From a virus, in the IMG/VR virus record IMGVR_UViG_3300032331_000898, positions 1 to 45,521 of that record: a stretch of DNA of 45,521 nucleotides; one strand, written 5' to 3'. Shown one piece after another: positions 16,412 to 23,421 of this stretch; positions within the stretch are counted from its first letter, which is position 1; each line of letters starts with the position of its first letter. The translations under genes were made by a program, and so were the position numbers. Below the pieces are notes generated by a model, which was given only the letters and a program-made list of their open reading frames with translations, was not told the origin of the DNA and did not search any database.

Positions 16412-17974
16412 TTAAATATTTTTTACTTCGCTATCAAACATATCTACCAGCAACTTGTGGTCAGTAACTTTACCGTCCATTGCCTTGAATAGTTTTTTCT
16501 CAATAGGGCTTGACTCAATGTGTACCACAGTAACTTTGTCAGAGTTTTGACCTTTACGATCTGCGCGAGCAATACATTGCGTGTACATCTCCACGCTCAT
16601 CAGAGGCCCAAAGAACACAACAGTATCTGCGGCAGTTAGGGTAATCCCGTGAGCTGTTGCTTGCGGCTGCATAACCAACACGCGTATCTTGTCAGTTGTC
16701 TGAAAGTCTCCAATGATTTGTCCGCGCTTGCTGGCGCTCACGTCGCCATGAATTTGTCCCACGGCGTAGCCCTGCTTGGTGAGGTGCGTGACGATGGTGT
16801 CGATGCTTGATCTGAACAGCGCAAAGATGATGACCTTGCGTTCAGTCTCCTCCAACACTTCGTCCAACACATGCAGTCGAGGAGACGCATCGAACTCCAC
16901 AACTTCCTTGTCGTCTGTGTACGCGGCTCCACAGGATATTTGCAACAGCTTGTTTACTGCCACACCTGCGTTGACTGCGCTGATTGTTTCTCCAGCCGCA
17001 CGTACCATCATCTGCTCTTTCAACATCCGGTAGTACTTGTTCTGCTGTGGTGTCATCGGCACTTCGCGTGTTACTGTGATGACTGGTGGCAAGTCAAGGC
17101 ATTGACCTTTTGTGAAACGGATTGCTGGTTGCAAAGCTTCGTACACCATCGACCTTGAGTTTTCTTTTGGCATCCACTTGAACATAGTGATCTTGTTCAT
17201 CACCTTGTCGCGCCATGCTGTTTGAAACTTGGGCACACCGCTTGGGTTAACAAGCTTTGCAAGGCCGTACGCATCAACAGGCGATTGAGATGCAGGAGTA
17301 CCAGTCATCATCCACAGGTATGTCTCAGGCTTGATGATGGATGCCAACGCCTTCCAACGCCGCGTTGATGGATTCTTGTATGCGTTGGCCTCATCAACAA
17401 TGACTAAATCAAAACGACCATCGTTGCGTATCTCCTCAGCAATCAAGTTCAGACCATCGTAGTTGGCAATGACGATCTCGTAGTCACGCTGAATCATTTC
17501 AATTCGACGTGCGGCTTGTTGATGGTGAGCGACGATGGCGCTTCTGTGCATGGTGCTGTTCATGATGTCGCCCATCCACGCGCTGTGCATGATTGATAGT
17601 GGGCATAACACCAATACCCTACGCACTTCACCGCGTTCAATCAAGTAGTCAGCCGCCCACAATGCAGAGAGCGTCTTACCAGTGCCGGGGTCATTAAAAC
17701 AGAATGCTCTGCGATGCAGTGTCAAAAATGCCGCTGTTTCAATTTGGTGATCCATTGGCTTGTACTTGCCCGGCCAACCATAGCGTCCTTTGATTGGGGA
17801 CGGTACATCTTTGACACCAAGGTTCTTCAGCACTCTGCTCTCATCAAGCCCCCAGTACACAGCAACTTGATAGATGCCATCTTCATGGCCGAGTACTTTG
17901 TGTTTTGGAATGATGCTGTATTTGTTTGGGTCGCGTGTGCGCAATATCAGCGCTTTGTTGTCAACTATTTCCAC
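16412..17974 (-). CDS. SNF2-family DEAD-like helicase/ATPase
   Basis: Superfamily 2 DNA translocase of 520 residues. Helicase motifs appear in order: DPGTGKT (residues 95-101, Walker A), VIVDEAN (191-197, Walker B as DEAN), WMMTGTP (221-227, motif III), a C-terminal RecA lobe with IIFALFRSS and GQIHGDVS, and QCIARADRKGQ (466-476, motif VI with the arginine finger). SNF2-type proteins are common in phage replication modules, where they may assist recombination or displace proteins. GTG at 17974 is the start: GGAG lies seven bases upstream. The gene overlaps the end of the preceding small gene by 10 bases. A tandem 25-bp duplication sits exactly over this start region. No extra nuclease domain is seen. 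Confidence 0.92.
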   Translation of the reverse strand: MEIVDNKALILRTRDPNKYSIIPKHKVLGHEDGIYQVAVYWGLDESRVLKNLGVKDVPSPIKGRYGWPGKYKPMDHQIETAAFLTLHRRAFCFNDPGTGKTLSALWAADYLIERGEVRRVLVLCPLSIMHSAWMGDIMNSTMHRSAIVAHHQQAARRIEMIQRDYEIVIANYDGLNLIAEEIRNDGRFDLVIVDEANAYKNPSTRRWKALASIIKPETYLWMMTGTPASQSPVDAYGLAKLVNPSGVPKFQTAWRDKVMNKITMFKWMPKENSRSMVYEALQPAIRFTKGQCLDLPPVITVTREVPMTPQQNKYYRMLKEQMMVRAAGETISAVNAGVAVNKLLQISCGAAYTDDKEVVEFDASPRLHVLDEVLEETERKVIIFALFRSSIDTIVTHLTKQGYAVGQIHGDVSASKRGQIIGDFQTTDKIRVLVMQPQATAHGITLTAADTVVFFGPLMSVEMYTQCIARADRKGQNSDKVTVVHIESSPIEKKLFKAMDGKVTDHKLLVDMFDSEVKNI

Positions 17975-18318
17975 TTATCTTCTCCAGTACGTAGTCCACT
18001 TATCTTCTCCAGTACGTAGTACGCCGTTTCTTCATCAGTGTCTGCTCTGTAGTCATGTCTCTCAGATACCTGATGCCTATTCATCAACTCTTGCGCTACT
18101 TCAACAATTTGTTCATCTCTTATTGCATACATCTCTATCTGCGTTACGGCTCGACCACCAAACCTTGCCAGCCATAAATTTTTTAAAGTTTCAGTTGGCA
18201 CGTCTGTGTAATCGGTTGCCACATGTCCGGGCGGGTGAAGTGTTTTTATATACGCAGTAGGCTTTTTAAACACAACACGTGGGTCTGTCCAGCCAAACAT
18301 GTTTTTAAGGATACTCAT
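17965..18318 (-). CDS. Small paralogue A of a three-gene family
   Basis: A 117-residue protein of unknown function. The core ETLKNLWLARFGGRAV followed by a helical segment is recognisably the same as in the next two upstream genes (B: STLVNMWRAKYGDLWV, C: NRLIDVWVTRFGNRWI). I infer three tandem diverged copies. ATG 18318 overlaps the preceding stop as ATGA and has GAGGAC upstream; the longer frame to 18342 has no better site. The last nine codons come from the second copy of a 25-bp tandem duplication. Without it the protein would end a few residues differently (GNS in place of GLRTGEDKWK). It may be a structural or adaptor protein, but nothing proves this. Confidence 0.7.
   Translation of the reverse strand: MSILKNMFGWTDPRVVFKKPTAYIKTLHPPGHVATDYTDVPTETLKNLWLARFGGRAVTQIEMYAIRDEQIVEVAQELMNRHQVSERHDYRADTDEETAYYVLEKISGLRTGEDKWK
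17971..18020. repeat. Exact 25-bp tandem duplication over a translation start
   Basis: Two identical adjacent copies (17971-17995 and 17996-18020) of a 25-bp unit that includes the GGAG and GTG start of the SNF2 gene and the 3' end of the upstream gene. Because 25 is not a multiple of three, the two copies are read in different frames in the upstream gene, which has gained a new C-terminus. Exact identity suggests a recent event. Confidence 0.9.
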
Positions 18319-18779
18319 GCGTCCTCCTTCAACCGCGCCCACGGCGTGTTGCTTTCTCTGAACTCGATCTCCTCCATCAGTTTGTTTCTATGCAGTCTCG
18401 ATGATGCGTCCATCCAGAACTCTTCGTCTATTTCAGATACGTCAACCCACAAATCTCCGTACTTCGCTCTCCACATGTTTACCAGTGTTGATAGCGGAAT
18501 GACATACGCTTCGCGTTGGTTGGGGTTGTCTACGACTGGCGGCCCTTTTCTTATGTGGGATGCGCCTGCTAGTGCTTGCCCATACATGCCCTGCATCACG
18601 CTGTGTTGTTGCGCCGCTTGTGCCGCTTGTGCCGCTTGTACGCTGCTCATCAGTCCCTGCCCCGAATACCCACCGCCCTGCACAACCATGTTCTGCACAG
18701 AATTTCGTGCTCCTTGTAAGTTAGCGTATGCCTCTAATTTTTCTGTCAGTTGTTGACCTAAGTCTTTCATTCTTCCCAT
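18315..18779 (-). CDS. Paralogue B with a Gln/Ala/Gly-rich N-terminus
   Basis: A 154-residue protein in two parts. Residues 1-80 are low complexity: a short helix, then a Gly/Gln stretch and AAQAAQAAQ repeats. Residues about 95-145 carry the shared core STLVNMWRAKYGDLWVDVSEID and a helix ending in EEIEF, related to paralogues A and C. The start at 18779 has CAGGAGAAGCAA immediately upstream, the recurring strong leader. Its stop overlaps the start of A. The low-complexity N-terminus looks like an added segment rather than part of the shared fold. Function unknown. Confidence 0.72.
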   Translation of the reverse strand: MGRMKDLGQQLTEKLEAYANLQGARNSVQNMVVQGGGYSGQGLMSSVQAAQAAQAAQQHSVMQGMYGQALAGASHIRKGPPVVDNPNQREAYVIPLSTLVNMWRAKYGDLWVDVSEIDEEFWMDASSRLHRNKLMEEIEFRESNTPWARLKEDA

Positions 18780-18791
18780 TTGCTTCTCCTG

Positions 18792-19169
18792 TTATTGCTC
18801 GGGCATGCGGCACACGTACCGCGCTCTGTCTGTTAAGAAATGGACTTCAACTTCTCCGAGTTGTTTAAGTCTCTTAAATGCGTTGCTAAAGAACTCGTCT
18901 CCCTCTAATGTTTCTAAATCTATCCACCTGTTTCCGAACCGTGTTACCCACACATCAATCAATCTATTGACAGGTACGTTGAACGCCTCACTTTCAAGCA
19001 TCGCGCTTGTGATTTCACTCTCAACAACACGCTTTGCTCTTATCGTCCCATCATTTGATACTGTGATCTGACTTCCGAGCGAAGCTCCTGTTATTTGAAG
19101 CGGACTTGACCCTGAGATTGCTCCGGGTTGTAGCACCACCTTTTGATAAAGGTTGTTTGTGATCGACAT
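18792..19169 (-). CDS. Paralogue C, overlapping an HNH gene
   Basis: A 125-residue protein. The C-terminal half holds the shared core NRLIDVWVTRFGNRWIDLETLEG plus a helix and a final beta-like segment. The N-terminal half (about residues 1-60) is beta/Ser/Gly/Ile-rich and looks like a small virion or tail-decoration type fold. ATG 19169 is chosen because GGAG lies nine bases upstream; an ATG at 19178 would place the Shine-Dalgarno directly against the start. The first 119 bases are also read in another frame by the HNH gene, so part of this protein may have arisen by overprinting. Function unknown. Confidence 0.68.
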   Translation of the reverse strand: MSITNNLYQKVVLQPGAISGSSPLQITGASLGSQITVSNDGTIRAKRVVESEITSAMLESEAFNVPVNRLIDVWVTRFGNRWIDLETLEGDEFFSNAFKRLKQLGEVEVHFLTDRARYVCRMPEQ

Positions 19170-19311
19170 CTTTTCCATCTCCTTTGTGTACGAGTCCTTC
19201 TTTCATAAGCATTGCGCGTGCTTTGTTTCGAGCGGCTCGTTTTTTAATGATCTCTGGTTTTTGTTCGTACTTGGCGTACGACGGACGGTCTGCTGGATTT
19301 TTATAAGGCAT
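19051..19311 (-). CDS. Small HNH-endonuclease-like protein
   Basis: An 86-residue basic protein. The second half reads VDHKQPLSKGGATTRSNLRV followed by NNRSFAR, the Asp-His, 'PLSxGG', Asn-Leu-Arg and Asn-Arg-Ser signature of compact phage HNH nucleases (the first His of HNH is replaced by Asp-His, as is common). It would nick or cut DNA and could act in recombination, packaging or homing. The N-terminal half is Lys/Arg-rich. ATG 19311 follows GGAACACTC, a leader shared with two other sites. The 3' 119 bases overlap paralogue C in a different frame on the same strand. It lies between the Cas4-like nuclease and the paralogue cluster. Confidence 0.75.
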   Translation of the reverse strand: MPYKNPADRPSYAKYEQKPEIIKKRAARNKARAMLMKEGLVHKGDGKDVDHKQPLSKGGATTRSNLRVKSASNNRSFARKSDHSIK

Positions 19312-19320
19312 GAGTGTTCC

Positions 19321-19986
19321 TTAATGTTTTGGATTGAACTCGCATGTTTTCACCGGACACCAACCGCACAGAGGCGTTTGGTTTGGGTTCCACACATCGT
19401 TTGCGAATGAGGATTCCAGTCTAGCGTAGCGTTCACGATAGTTCCACCAGTGCTTAGCCGCTTCGTCTGCTGTCATTGACATCTTCACAATGTCATTCTT
19501 TACAAGAAACAACAGCGCGGAGTTAACCTTGCGTATGTGGGGGAAGTGCGCGAACACCATGATTGACATGAGCACAAGCTGATCGCGGTCTGGGTATTTG
19601 TTGTTGCCGGTCTTGTAGTCTGCCACCCATGCGGTCAGGTTCTCGTCATCAACAATTAACAAGTCTGCGATGCCCCGCACCCACACGTTATCTGCTTTCC
19701 AACTTGTTGGCAAGAGGTCGGTCGTCAACGCCATCTCGTACTCAGCCAGCTTGCGGCCAGACTTATTCAGCAACGCATCCACCACAGGTTTGAACTGCGC
19801 GTACTCAGGAGGGATAGGTGTACCGTCCTTGACATACAGCTCAAGTGCTTCGTGGACTTGATTGCCGTACCGCGTTGCCTCAGTCTCTGTGAACGGATAG
19901 TTCTTGAGTACCTTGACTTCTTGGTAGCGGCGCTGACAACCCTCAAAGTCTTTGAGGGAGGAGTGTGACCATGCTGGTTTTTTCAT
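19321..19986 (-). CDS. PD-(D/E)XK nuclease with Cas4/AddB-like Fe-S cysteines
   Basis: A 221-residue nuclease of the RecB/Cas4 superfamily. Visible motifs are GNQVHEALE (His45), GIADLL (Asp108), VADYKTG (Asp123 and Lys125, the D-x-K pair) and a cysteine set made of one N-terminal Cys17 plus Cys207-x2-Cys210-x4-Cys215 at the C-terminus. That one-plus-three pattern is the iron-sulfur clamp of Cas4, AddB and Dna2-type enzymes. It probably resects or processes DNA ends during replication or recombination. The ORF is open further upstream, but the ATG at 19986 overlaps the previous stop as ATGA. No CRISPR genes accompany it. Confidence 0.85.
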   Translation of the reverse strand: MKKPAWSHSSLKDFEGCQRRYQEVKVLKNYPFTETEATRYGNQVHEALELYVKDGTPIPPEYAQFKPVVDALLNKSGRKLAEYEMALTTDLLPTSWKADNVWVRGIADLLIVDDENLTAWVADYKTGNNKYPDRDQLVLMSIMVFAHFPHIRKVNSALLFLVKNDIVKMSMTADEAAKHWWNYRERYARLESSFANDVWNPNQTPLCGWCPVKTCEFNPKH

Positions 19987-20279
19987 AGTTGGGCTGAGGT
20001 TACAGATAGGGATAAGCGGTTGGCAAAGGCTGTCACAAACTTCTCGTCGTAACACAGTTCGTGCCCCATGTCATGGAGTACTGCGTGCGTCAACTCATGC
20101 CAGAACGTGTCAGCCATTTCTTCTTTGCCGAGCTTGATGCCCTGCTCGTCATGTGTCGCCATCCAGATGATGCCGTGCTGATAGTCAATGGCGGCAAGGG
20201 TGTTCTTTGTCCTTGCTTTCTTGACTTGGATGATTGCGTAGGTCTTGGTGCCTACTGTGATTTTCTTGGGTATGTGCAT
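19983..20279 (-). CDS. Small HExxH zinc-metallopeptidase-like protein
   Basis: A 98-residue protein with WHELTHAVLHDMGH (HELTH at 61-65 followed by a second His and an acidic residue), the classical zincin helix of the ImmA/IrrE or SprT-like type. The N-terminus contains a basic beta region and the C-terminus is a helix. In phages such single-domain HExxH proteins are common, but targets are unknown. Cleavage of a repressor or host regulator by analogy with ImmA is possible. It sits between the polymerase and the Cas4-like nuclease and overlaps the latter by ATGA, so it belongs to the replication operon. Confidence 0.78.
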   Translation of the reverse strand: MHIPKKITVGTKTYAIIQVKKARTKNTLAAIDYQHGIIWMATHDEQGIKLGKEEMADTFWHELTHAVLHDMGHELCYDEKFVTAFANRLSLSVTSAQL

Positions 20280-20289
20280 GTGCTTCCCC

Positions 20290-22257
20290 TTATGATTTTG
20301 CTAACCCGTACCTACGGTGAGCGCCACCGTCAGCGGCCAGAGGTATCCCCGGCATGTAACTCGGCTCCATAGTCATCTGCGCCAAGACCCAAGTCTTAGC
20401 GTCAGCAACTTCTTCGTCCGGTACAACAGCGATTAACTCGTCGTGCACCGTGCCAGCGATGGGGTAATTCTTCGATACCCTCAACATGCCATCCGTCATC
20501 ACGATTCTGGCAAGCGCTTGCGTTACATTGTTCGTTATCTTACCTGCATACAACTTCGTTGCACGCTCTCCGTACACCCACTGCGGTTTACCATTATCTC
20601 CCTGTTCGAGACGAAGGTTGGGGTACAGAAGTTTCATTCCATTTGGCAATTCTATCTCGCCTTTGCGGAATGTCAAACACTTGTGGGTGTACTCTTTGCC
20701 CATATACAGCGACTTGTGTATGAGTTCACTGAACAACCCCCACAACGCCGTAATCGGCCAAGCAGTGCGGCGGTAAGTATCAATGATTGCCTTGGCGGCA
20801 AGGGCATGCACCAACAAGTCTTTATCAGAACAAGTGTGTGGGATGTCGAATAGCTTCTCGTCGTTGCCGTCCCATTTGGCGAACTCCTGCGCGTACTCAG
20901 AGTTAACCCCTAGCGCCTTGGCGAAGTCCTTGGAATACCTGACTGGCGGCGCACCAAGAAACCCCACAAGAAGCTGGGACGCAAACGAAGCCCAGCCAAG
21001 ACCGTACCCGCAACCAAGCAACGCGCTCTTAGCAGACTGTCGCAAGTCTGGGTGGCTGACCTTAGTGAGTCCGGGTATGTTAAACATCTGTGCACCGAAA
21101 GCGGCGTAAGGGTCACCACCAGCGCGGAAGATGTCAAGCATCTCTTGGTAGTCACTAAGCCACGCGAGAACTCGCGGTTCAATTTGCGCGAGATCACCGA
21201 CGACGAGCTGGTAGCCTTCGGGAGCCATAATTGCTTTGCGTAAGAAACTTCCGCGCTTGAGGTTTTGCATGTTGATTGCTGAACCCTTTGCCGCCGTCCA
21301 GCGACCCGAGAGAGCACCGTAATACGATAGCGGAACTGGTAGTTTGCCGCGCTGACTGATGTCAAGGAATCGTTGTGCGCGTGTGCGCTCAGTCGTGGAC
21401 TTAACTTTAAGGCGTGCTTCACAAAGGAGGGCAACGTCTTCACGTTCACCGTTGAGCAGCGCTTGGAAGAGGGCGTCATTCTTCGCAAACGCGAATGCTT
21501 CTTTGCCGGTAGTTTTACTGACCTTAGTCGGGGGAGTAACCCCGAGGCTTTGAAGTACGTCAGCAAACTTCGGGTTCGATGCAAGCTCAGCCTCCTGTAT
21601 GCCGAGTCTTTGAAGTAATCCAGCACGTAGTTCTCCTTCTTCTGTTAATGCTTTGATGAGCATCTTGCTGTCAAGCTCAAGCCGTGGTCGTGTGTACATC
21701 TTGAGCGTCATGTCGATCAGACGCAATTCGGATTTGGGATATCCTGCGCTGAATCGTTTGAAGATTTCTTCGCACAGGTACACATCATGGGCGCAGTACT
21801 CGGCAAGTTCTCGCTCGATTTCTGGGGTAAGTTGTAGTAGGCCGTTGGTGCTGTTGACAGCTGTGCCTTTAGCAGGGAGTCCAAAATCCGCTGCAAGTTT
21901 GGCGAGGGAATTACCAACCTCCACGCCACGTAAAGCTCGGCCCATTGATAGGGTGTCGAAGATGAATGTGGGTTTAGCGGCATATACCCACTCGAGAATG
22001 GATACATCGAATTGTGCGTTATGCGCAAGCACGGCGGTTCGTCCCCAATCGACTCCAGAAAAGTATTCACGTAGTCCCTCTCCTCCAACCCATTCAATTG
22101 GGTCGTCAGTTCCAAATTCGTGTACGCATGCTCCAAATGCCTTGAACCTTTTGTCACGGATGTACTCCTCTGTTGTCATCTTTGATAACGTGTAGTCTTT
22201 GCTATCCCACCGAGTTTCAAAGTCGGTGGTAAGGATGCGGTCAAATGGTTTAGTCAA
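20290..22257 (-). CDS. Family A DNA polymerase with 3'-5' exonuclease
   Basis: A 655-residue replicative polymerase. The N-terminal exonuclease has TTDFETR (Asp12, Glu14), AHNAQFD and YCAHDV, i.e. ExoI-III with the acidic residues intact. The polymerase palm/fingers show motif A as GDLAQIEPR (Asp355), motif B as RQSAKSALLGCGYG (Arg406, Lys410) and motif C as VHDEL (Asp606). The residue equivalent to E. coli Phe762 / T7 Tyr526 is Leu414. Motif A has Ala and Pro where DYSQIELR is typical. The start is TTG at 22257: a perfect AAGGAGG lies seven bases upstream and the codon overlaps the preceding stop. It would copy the genome with the primase-helicase and SSB-like protein encoded further along the arm. 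Confidence 0.95.
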   Translation of the reverse strand: MTKPFDRILTTDFETRWDSKDYTLSKMTTEEYIRDKRFKAFGACVHEFGTDDPIEWVGGEGLREYFSGVDWGRTAVLAHNAQFDVSILEWVYAAKPTFIFDTLSMGRALRGVEVGNSLAKLAADFGLPAKGTAVNSTNGLLQLTPEIERELAEYCAHDVYLCEEIFKRFSAGYPKSELRLIDMTLKMYTRPRLELDSKMLIKALTEEGELRAGLLQRLGIQEAELASNPKFADVLQSLGVTPPTKVSKTTGKEAFAFAKNDALFQALLNGEREDVALLCEARLKVKSTTERTRAQRFLDISQRGKLPVPLSYYGALSGRWTAAKGSAINMQNLKRGSFLRKAIMAPEGYQLVVGDLAQIEPRVLAWLSDYQEMLDIFRAGGDPYAAFGAQMFNIPGLTKVSHPDLRQSAKSALLGCGYGLGWASFASQLLVGFLGAPPVRYSKDFAKALGVNSEYAQEFAKWDGNDEKLFDIPHTCSDKDLLVHALAAKAIIDTYRRTAWPITALWGLFSELIHKSLYMGKEYTHKCLTFRKGEIELPNGMKLLYPNLRLEQGDNGKPQWVYGERATKLYAGKITNNVTQALARIVMTDGMLRVSKNYPIAGTVHDELIAVVPDEEVADAKTWVLAQMTMEPSYMPGIPLAADGGAHRRYGLAKS

Positions 22258-22523
22258 TTAAATGCCTCCTTGGGGGGAGCGTCCATAGTGTTTAAGAATC
22301 CGAAAAAACTGTTGACTTCCAACAGCATCTCTGAGGCCTCCATCTCATCGCAGTTCAGCGTTGTGAGTCCTGACAACTCTTCGCCAATCTTTACCATCAG
22401 CACCGCCTTGTTTGCATCGGGGCCATAGCATGAGATCAGTGACAGCACCACCATCTTGAAGTGCTGCTTCTCTTCGTCGTTCATCAGCGCCAGTTGTTTC
22501 TCTAATGTGTCTTCGTCTTTCAT
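22254..22523 (-). CDS. Acidic helical protein of unknown function (89 aa)
   Basis: Starts at ATG 22523, overlaps the VRR-NUC stop by four bases and ends overlapping the polymerase start, so translation is likely coupled to the polymerase. Its last codons contain the polymerase Shine-Dalgarno. The chain is acidic and alpha-helical (EKQLALMNDEEKQHF, EMEASEMLLEVNSFF) with two cysteines and no catalytic signature. Similar short acidic proteins can be polymerase accessory factors, but nothing here shows it. Function not recognised. Confidence 0.75.
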   Translation of the reverse strand: MKDEDTLEKQLALMNDEEKQHFKMVVLSLISCYGPDANKAVLMVKIGEELSGLTTLNCDEMEASEMLLEVNSFFGFLNTMDAPPKEAFN

Positions 22524-22804
22524 GTCAGTACCTTTCTAAGTTCGTCTAAGTTGTATTCGTTTACTACCATTGCCACTCCCCCTGCGCTTCTTATGCGGCG
22601 CATATGTTCTTCTTGTAACAAGGTCGGTTTGTTCTTCCCCGCCTTTGCTTCCACACCAATGAATAATCCATTGGCGCATACCAGAAAGTCTGGCACCCCT
22701 GAGTTGCCGTAGCCTGTGCCGATAGGCATGGCGTAGTACACGCCCAGCTCATCAAGCAGTTTCCTTATTTGTTTCTTTACTTTTACTTCGGGTGTCGATG
22801 CCAT
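22520..22804 (-). CDS. VRR-NUC domain nuclease
   Basis: A 94-residue stand-alone VRR-NUC protein of the PD-(D/E)XK superfamily. It shows GVPDFLVC (catalytic Asp), GVEAKAG (Glu-x-Lys) and QEEHMRRIRSAGGVAMVV, the three conserved blocks of this family. Single-domain phage VRR-NUC enzymes cut structured DNA, such as Holliday-junction-like intermediates, which fits its position just ahead of the polymerase. ATG 22804 follows GGAAACTGT. The 165-base gap upstream is unusually structured and may control this gene. Assignment by motif is firm. Confidence 0.88.
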   Translation of the reverse strand: MASTPEVKVKKQIRKLLDELGVYYAMPIGTGYGNSGVPDFLVCANGLFIGVEAKAGKNKPTLLQEEHMRRIRSAGGVAMVVNEYNLDELRKVLT

Positions 22805-22980
22805 ACAGTTTCCTTTGAATTGGTGAGGGGGTCAAGTAGATTCCGCGCCCCCTCGTTTCGCGGTTGGAAAGCCGAACAACAGCGGTTCTCTCAAAGGCTA
22901 AGCGCCCCTGTTGTCCGTGATGTTGTGGTCGCATCTACTAGGTTCGCACACATCACAATTAATAACCCGCTTAGCCTTTG
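22805..22980 (-). ncRNA. Candidate structured RNA or cis element (no gene)
   Basis: The longest non-coding gap in the replication module shows several mutually consistent helices. P1 is a perfect 13-bp pair (22892-22904 with 22968-22980). P2 pairs 22917-22927 with 22947-22956 over 10 bp with one bulge. P3 pairs GAGGGGG (22825-22831) with CCCCCTC (22848-22854). The loops of P2 and P3 contain ATCTACT (22933-22939) and AGTAGAT (22835-22841), exactly complementary, so they could kiss. A further 9-bp helix (22874-22882 with 22908-22916, one G-U on the minus transcript) would form a pseudoknot with P1. P1 begins inside the end of the DUF3310-like gene. It could be a leader regulating the nuclease, an sRNA or a replication site. 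Confidence 0.5.
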
Positions 22981-23216
22981 TTTTCTATCTCTGCCAGTTT
23001 CATCATGTAGTGTCGGCACTTGCCCAAGTCATCGCTTCCGTCCTTGCGCCCAGCACGCAGTGCGTACTTGATAACGTTGCCCTTGAGGAACCCAACGAAT
23101 TCCTCGTGCGTCAGCACTGACTCCATCAGTTCCCACGGCTGCACGGCCATTTCTTTGTAGTGGTTGCCGCTGATCTGTAAGTCATCCGCCCGTGTGCCGT
23201 TAAAGTGTTTGTCCAT
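22971..23216 (-). CDS. DUF3310-like protein
   Basis: An 81-residue protein with NHYKEMAVQPWELMESVL, then GNVIKYALRAGRKDG and a final DLGKCRHYMMKLAE. This matches the DUF3310 pattern (His-Tyr near the start, Gln-Pro-Trp, then GN-x-x-KY-x-x-R-x-x-x-K and a C-terminal helix). The family is frequent in phages, often near nucleotide-metabolism genes; its biochemical role is not established. ATG 23216 has GAGGAAGAAA upstream; the longer open frame to 23288 lies inside the upstream genes. The last codons participate in helix P1 of the structured gap that follows. Confidence 0.85.
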   Translation of the reverse strand: MDKHFNGTRADDLQISGNHYKEMAVQPWELMESVLTHEEFVGFLKGNVIKYALRAGRKDGSDDLGKCRHYMMKLAEIENKG

Positions 23217-23421
23217 TTTCTTCCTCCTCTGTATCTTCCAGTGTATGTACGATCTTGTTGTGATCGTTGCGTTTGTGTATGTCTTCAATGACTGCGGGGT
23301 CTACGCGCTCAAACGGATTCCAGTCGTTGTACTCTCGCACGCCGTCGTAGACAGGTCGTTGCTTTGCTTGCTTTCTCTTAGAAATTCCCTCAGCCATTTT
23401 GTCTTTCCAAGTCTGATCCAT
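23200..23421 (-). CDS. Small charged hypothetical protein (73 aa)
   Basis: Starts at ATG 23421 with GGGGAG upstream and ends 17 bases inside the DUF3310-like gene. The chain is very polar: a Lys/Arg-rich first third (KDKMAEGISKRKQAKQR), a Trp-Asn-Pro-Phe segment and an acidic end (LEDTEEEENGQ). No domain is recognised. Its first 121 bases also code for the C-terminal half of the neighbouring 65-residue protein in another frame. Position and ribosome site favour a real gene, but composition gives no function. Confidence 0.58.
   Translation of the reverse strand: MDQTWKDKMAEGISKRKQAKQRPVYDGVREYNDWNPFERVDPAVIEDIHKRNDHNKIVHTLEDTEEEENGQTL

Noticed and set aside
20910-21626. Minus-strand 238-codon frame inside the polymerase gene
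   Set aside because: It is a same-strand shadow frame. Polymerase motifs A, B and C are in the other frame over the same bases.
22752-22934. Minus-strand frame of 60 codons in the structured gap
   Set aside because: It overlaps the VRR-NUC gene in another frame, has no clean ribosome site, and the region is better explained by base-pairing.
22892-22980. Structured gap as a tRNA or tmRNA
   Set aside because: No cloverleaf with acceptor, T-loop and CCA could be built. The TTCG-like bases do not sit in a proper T-arm.
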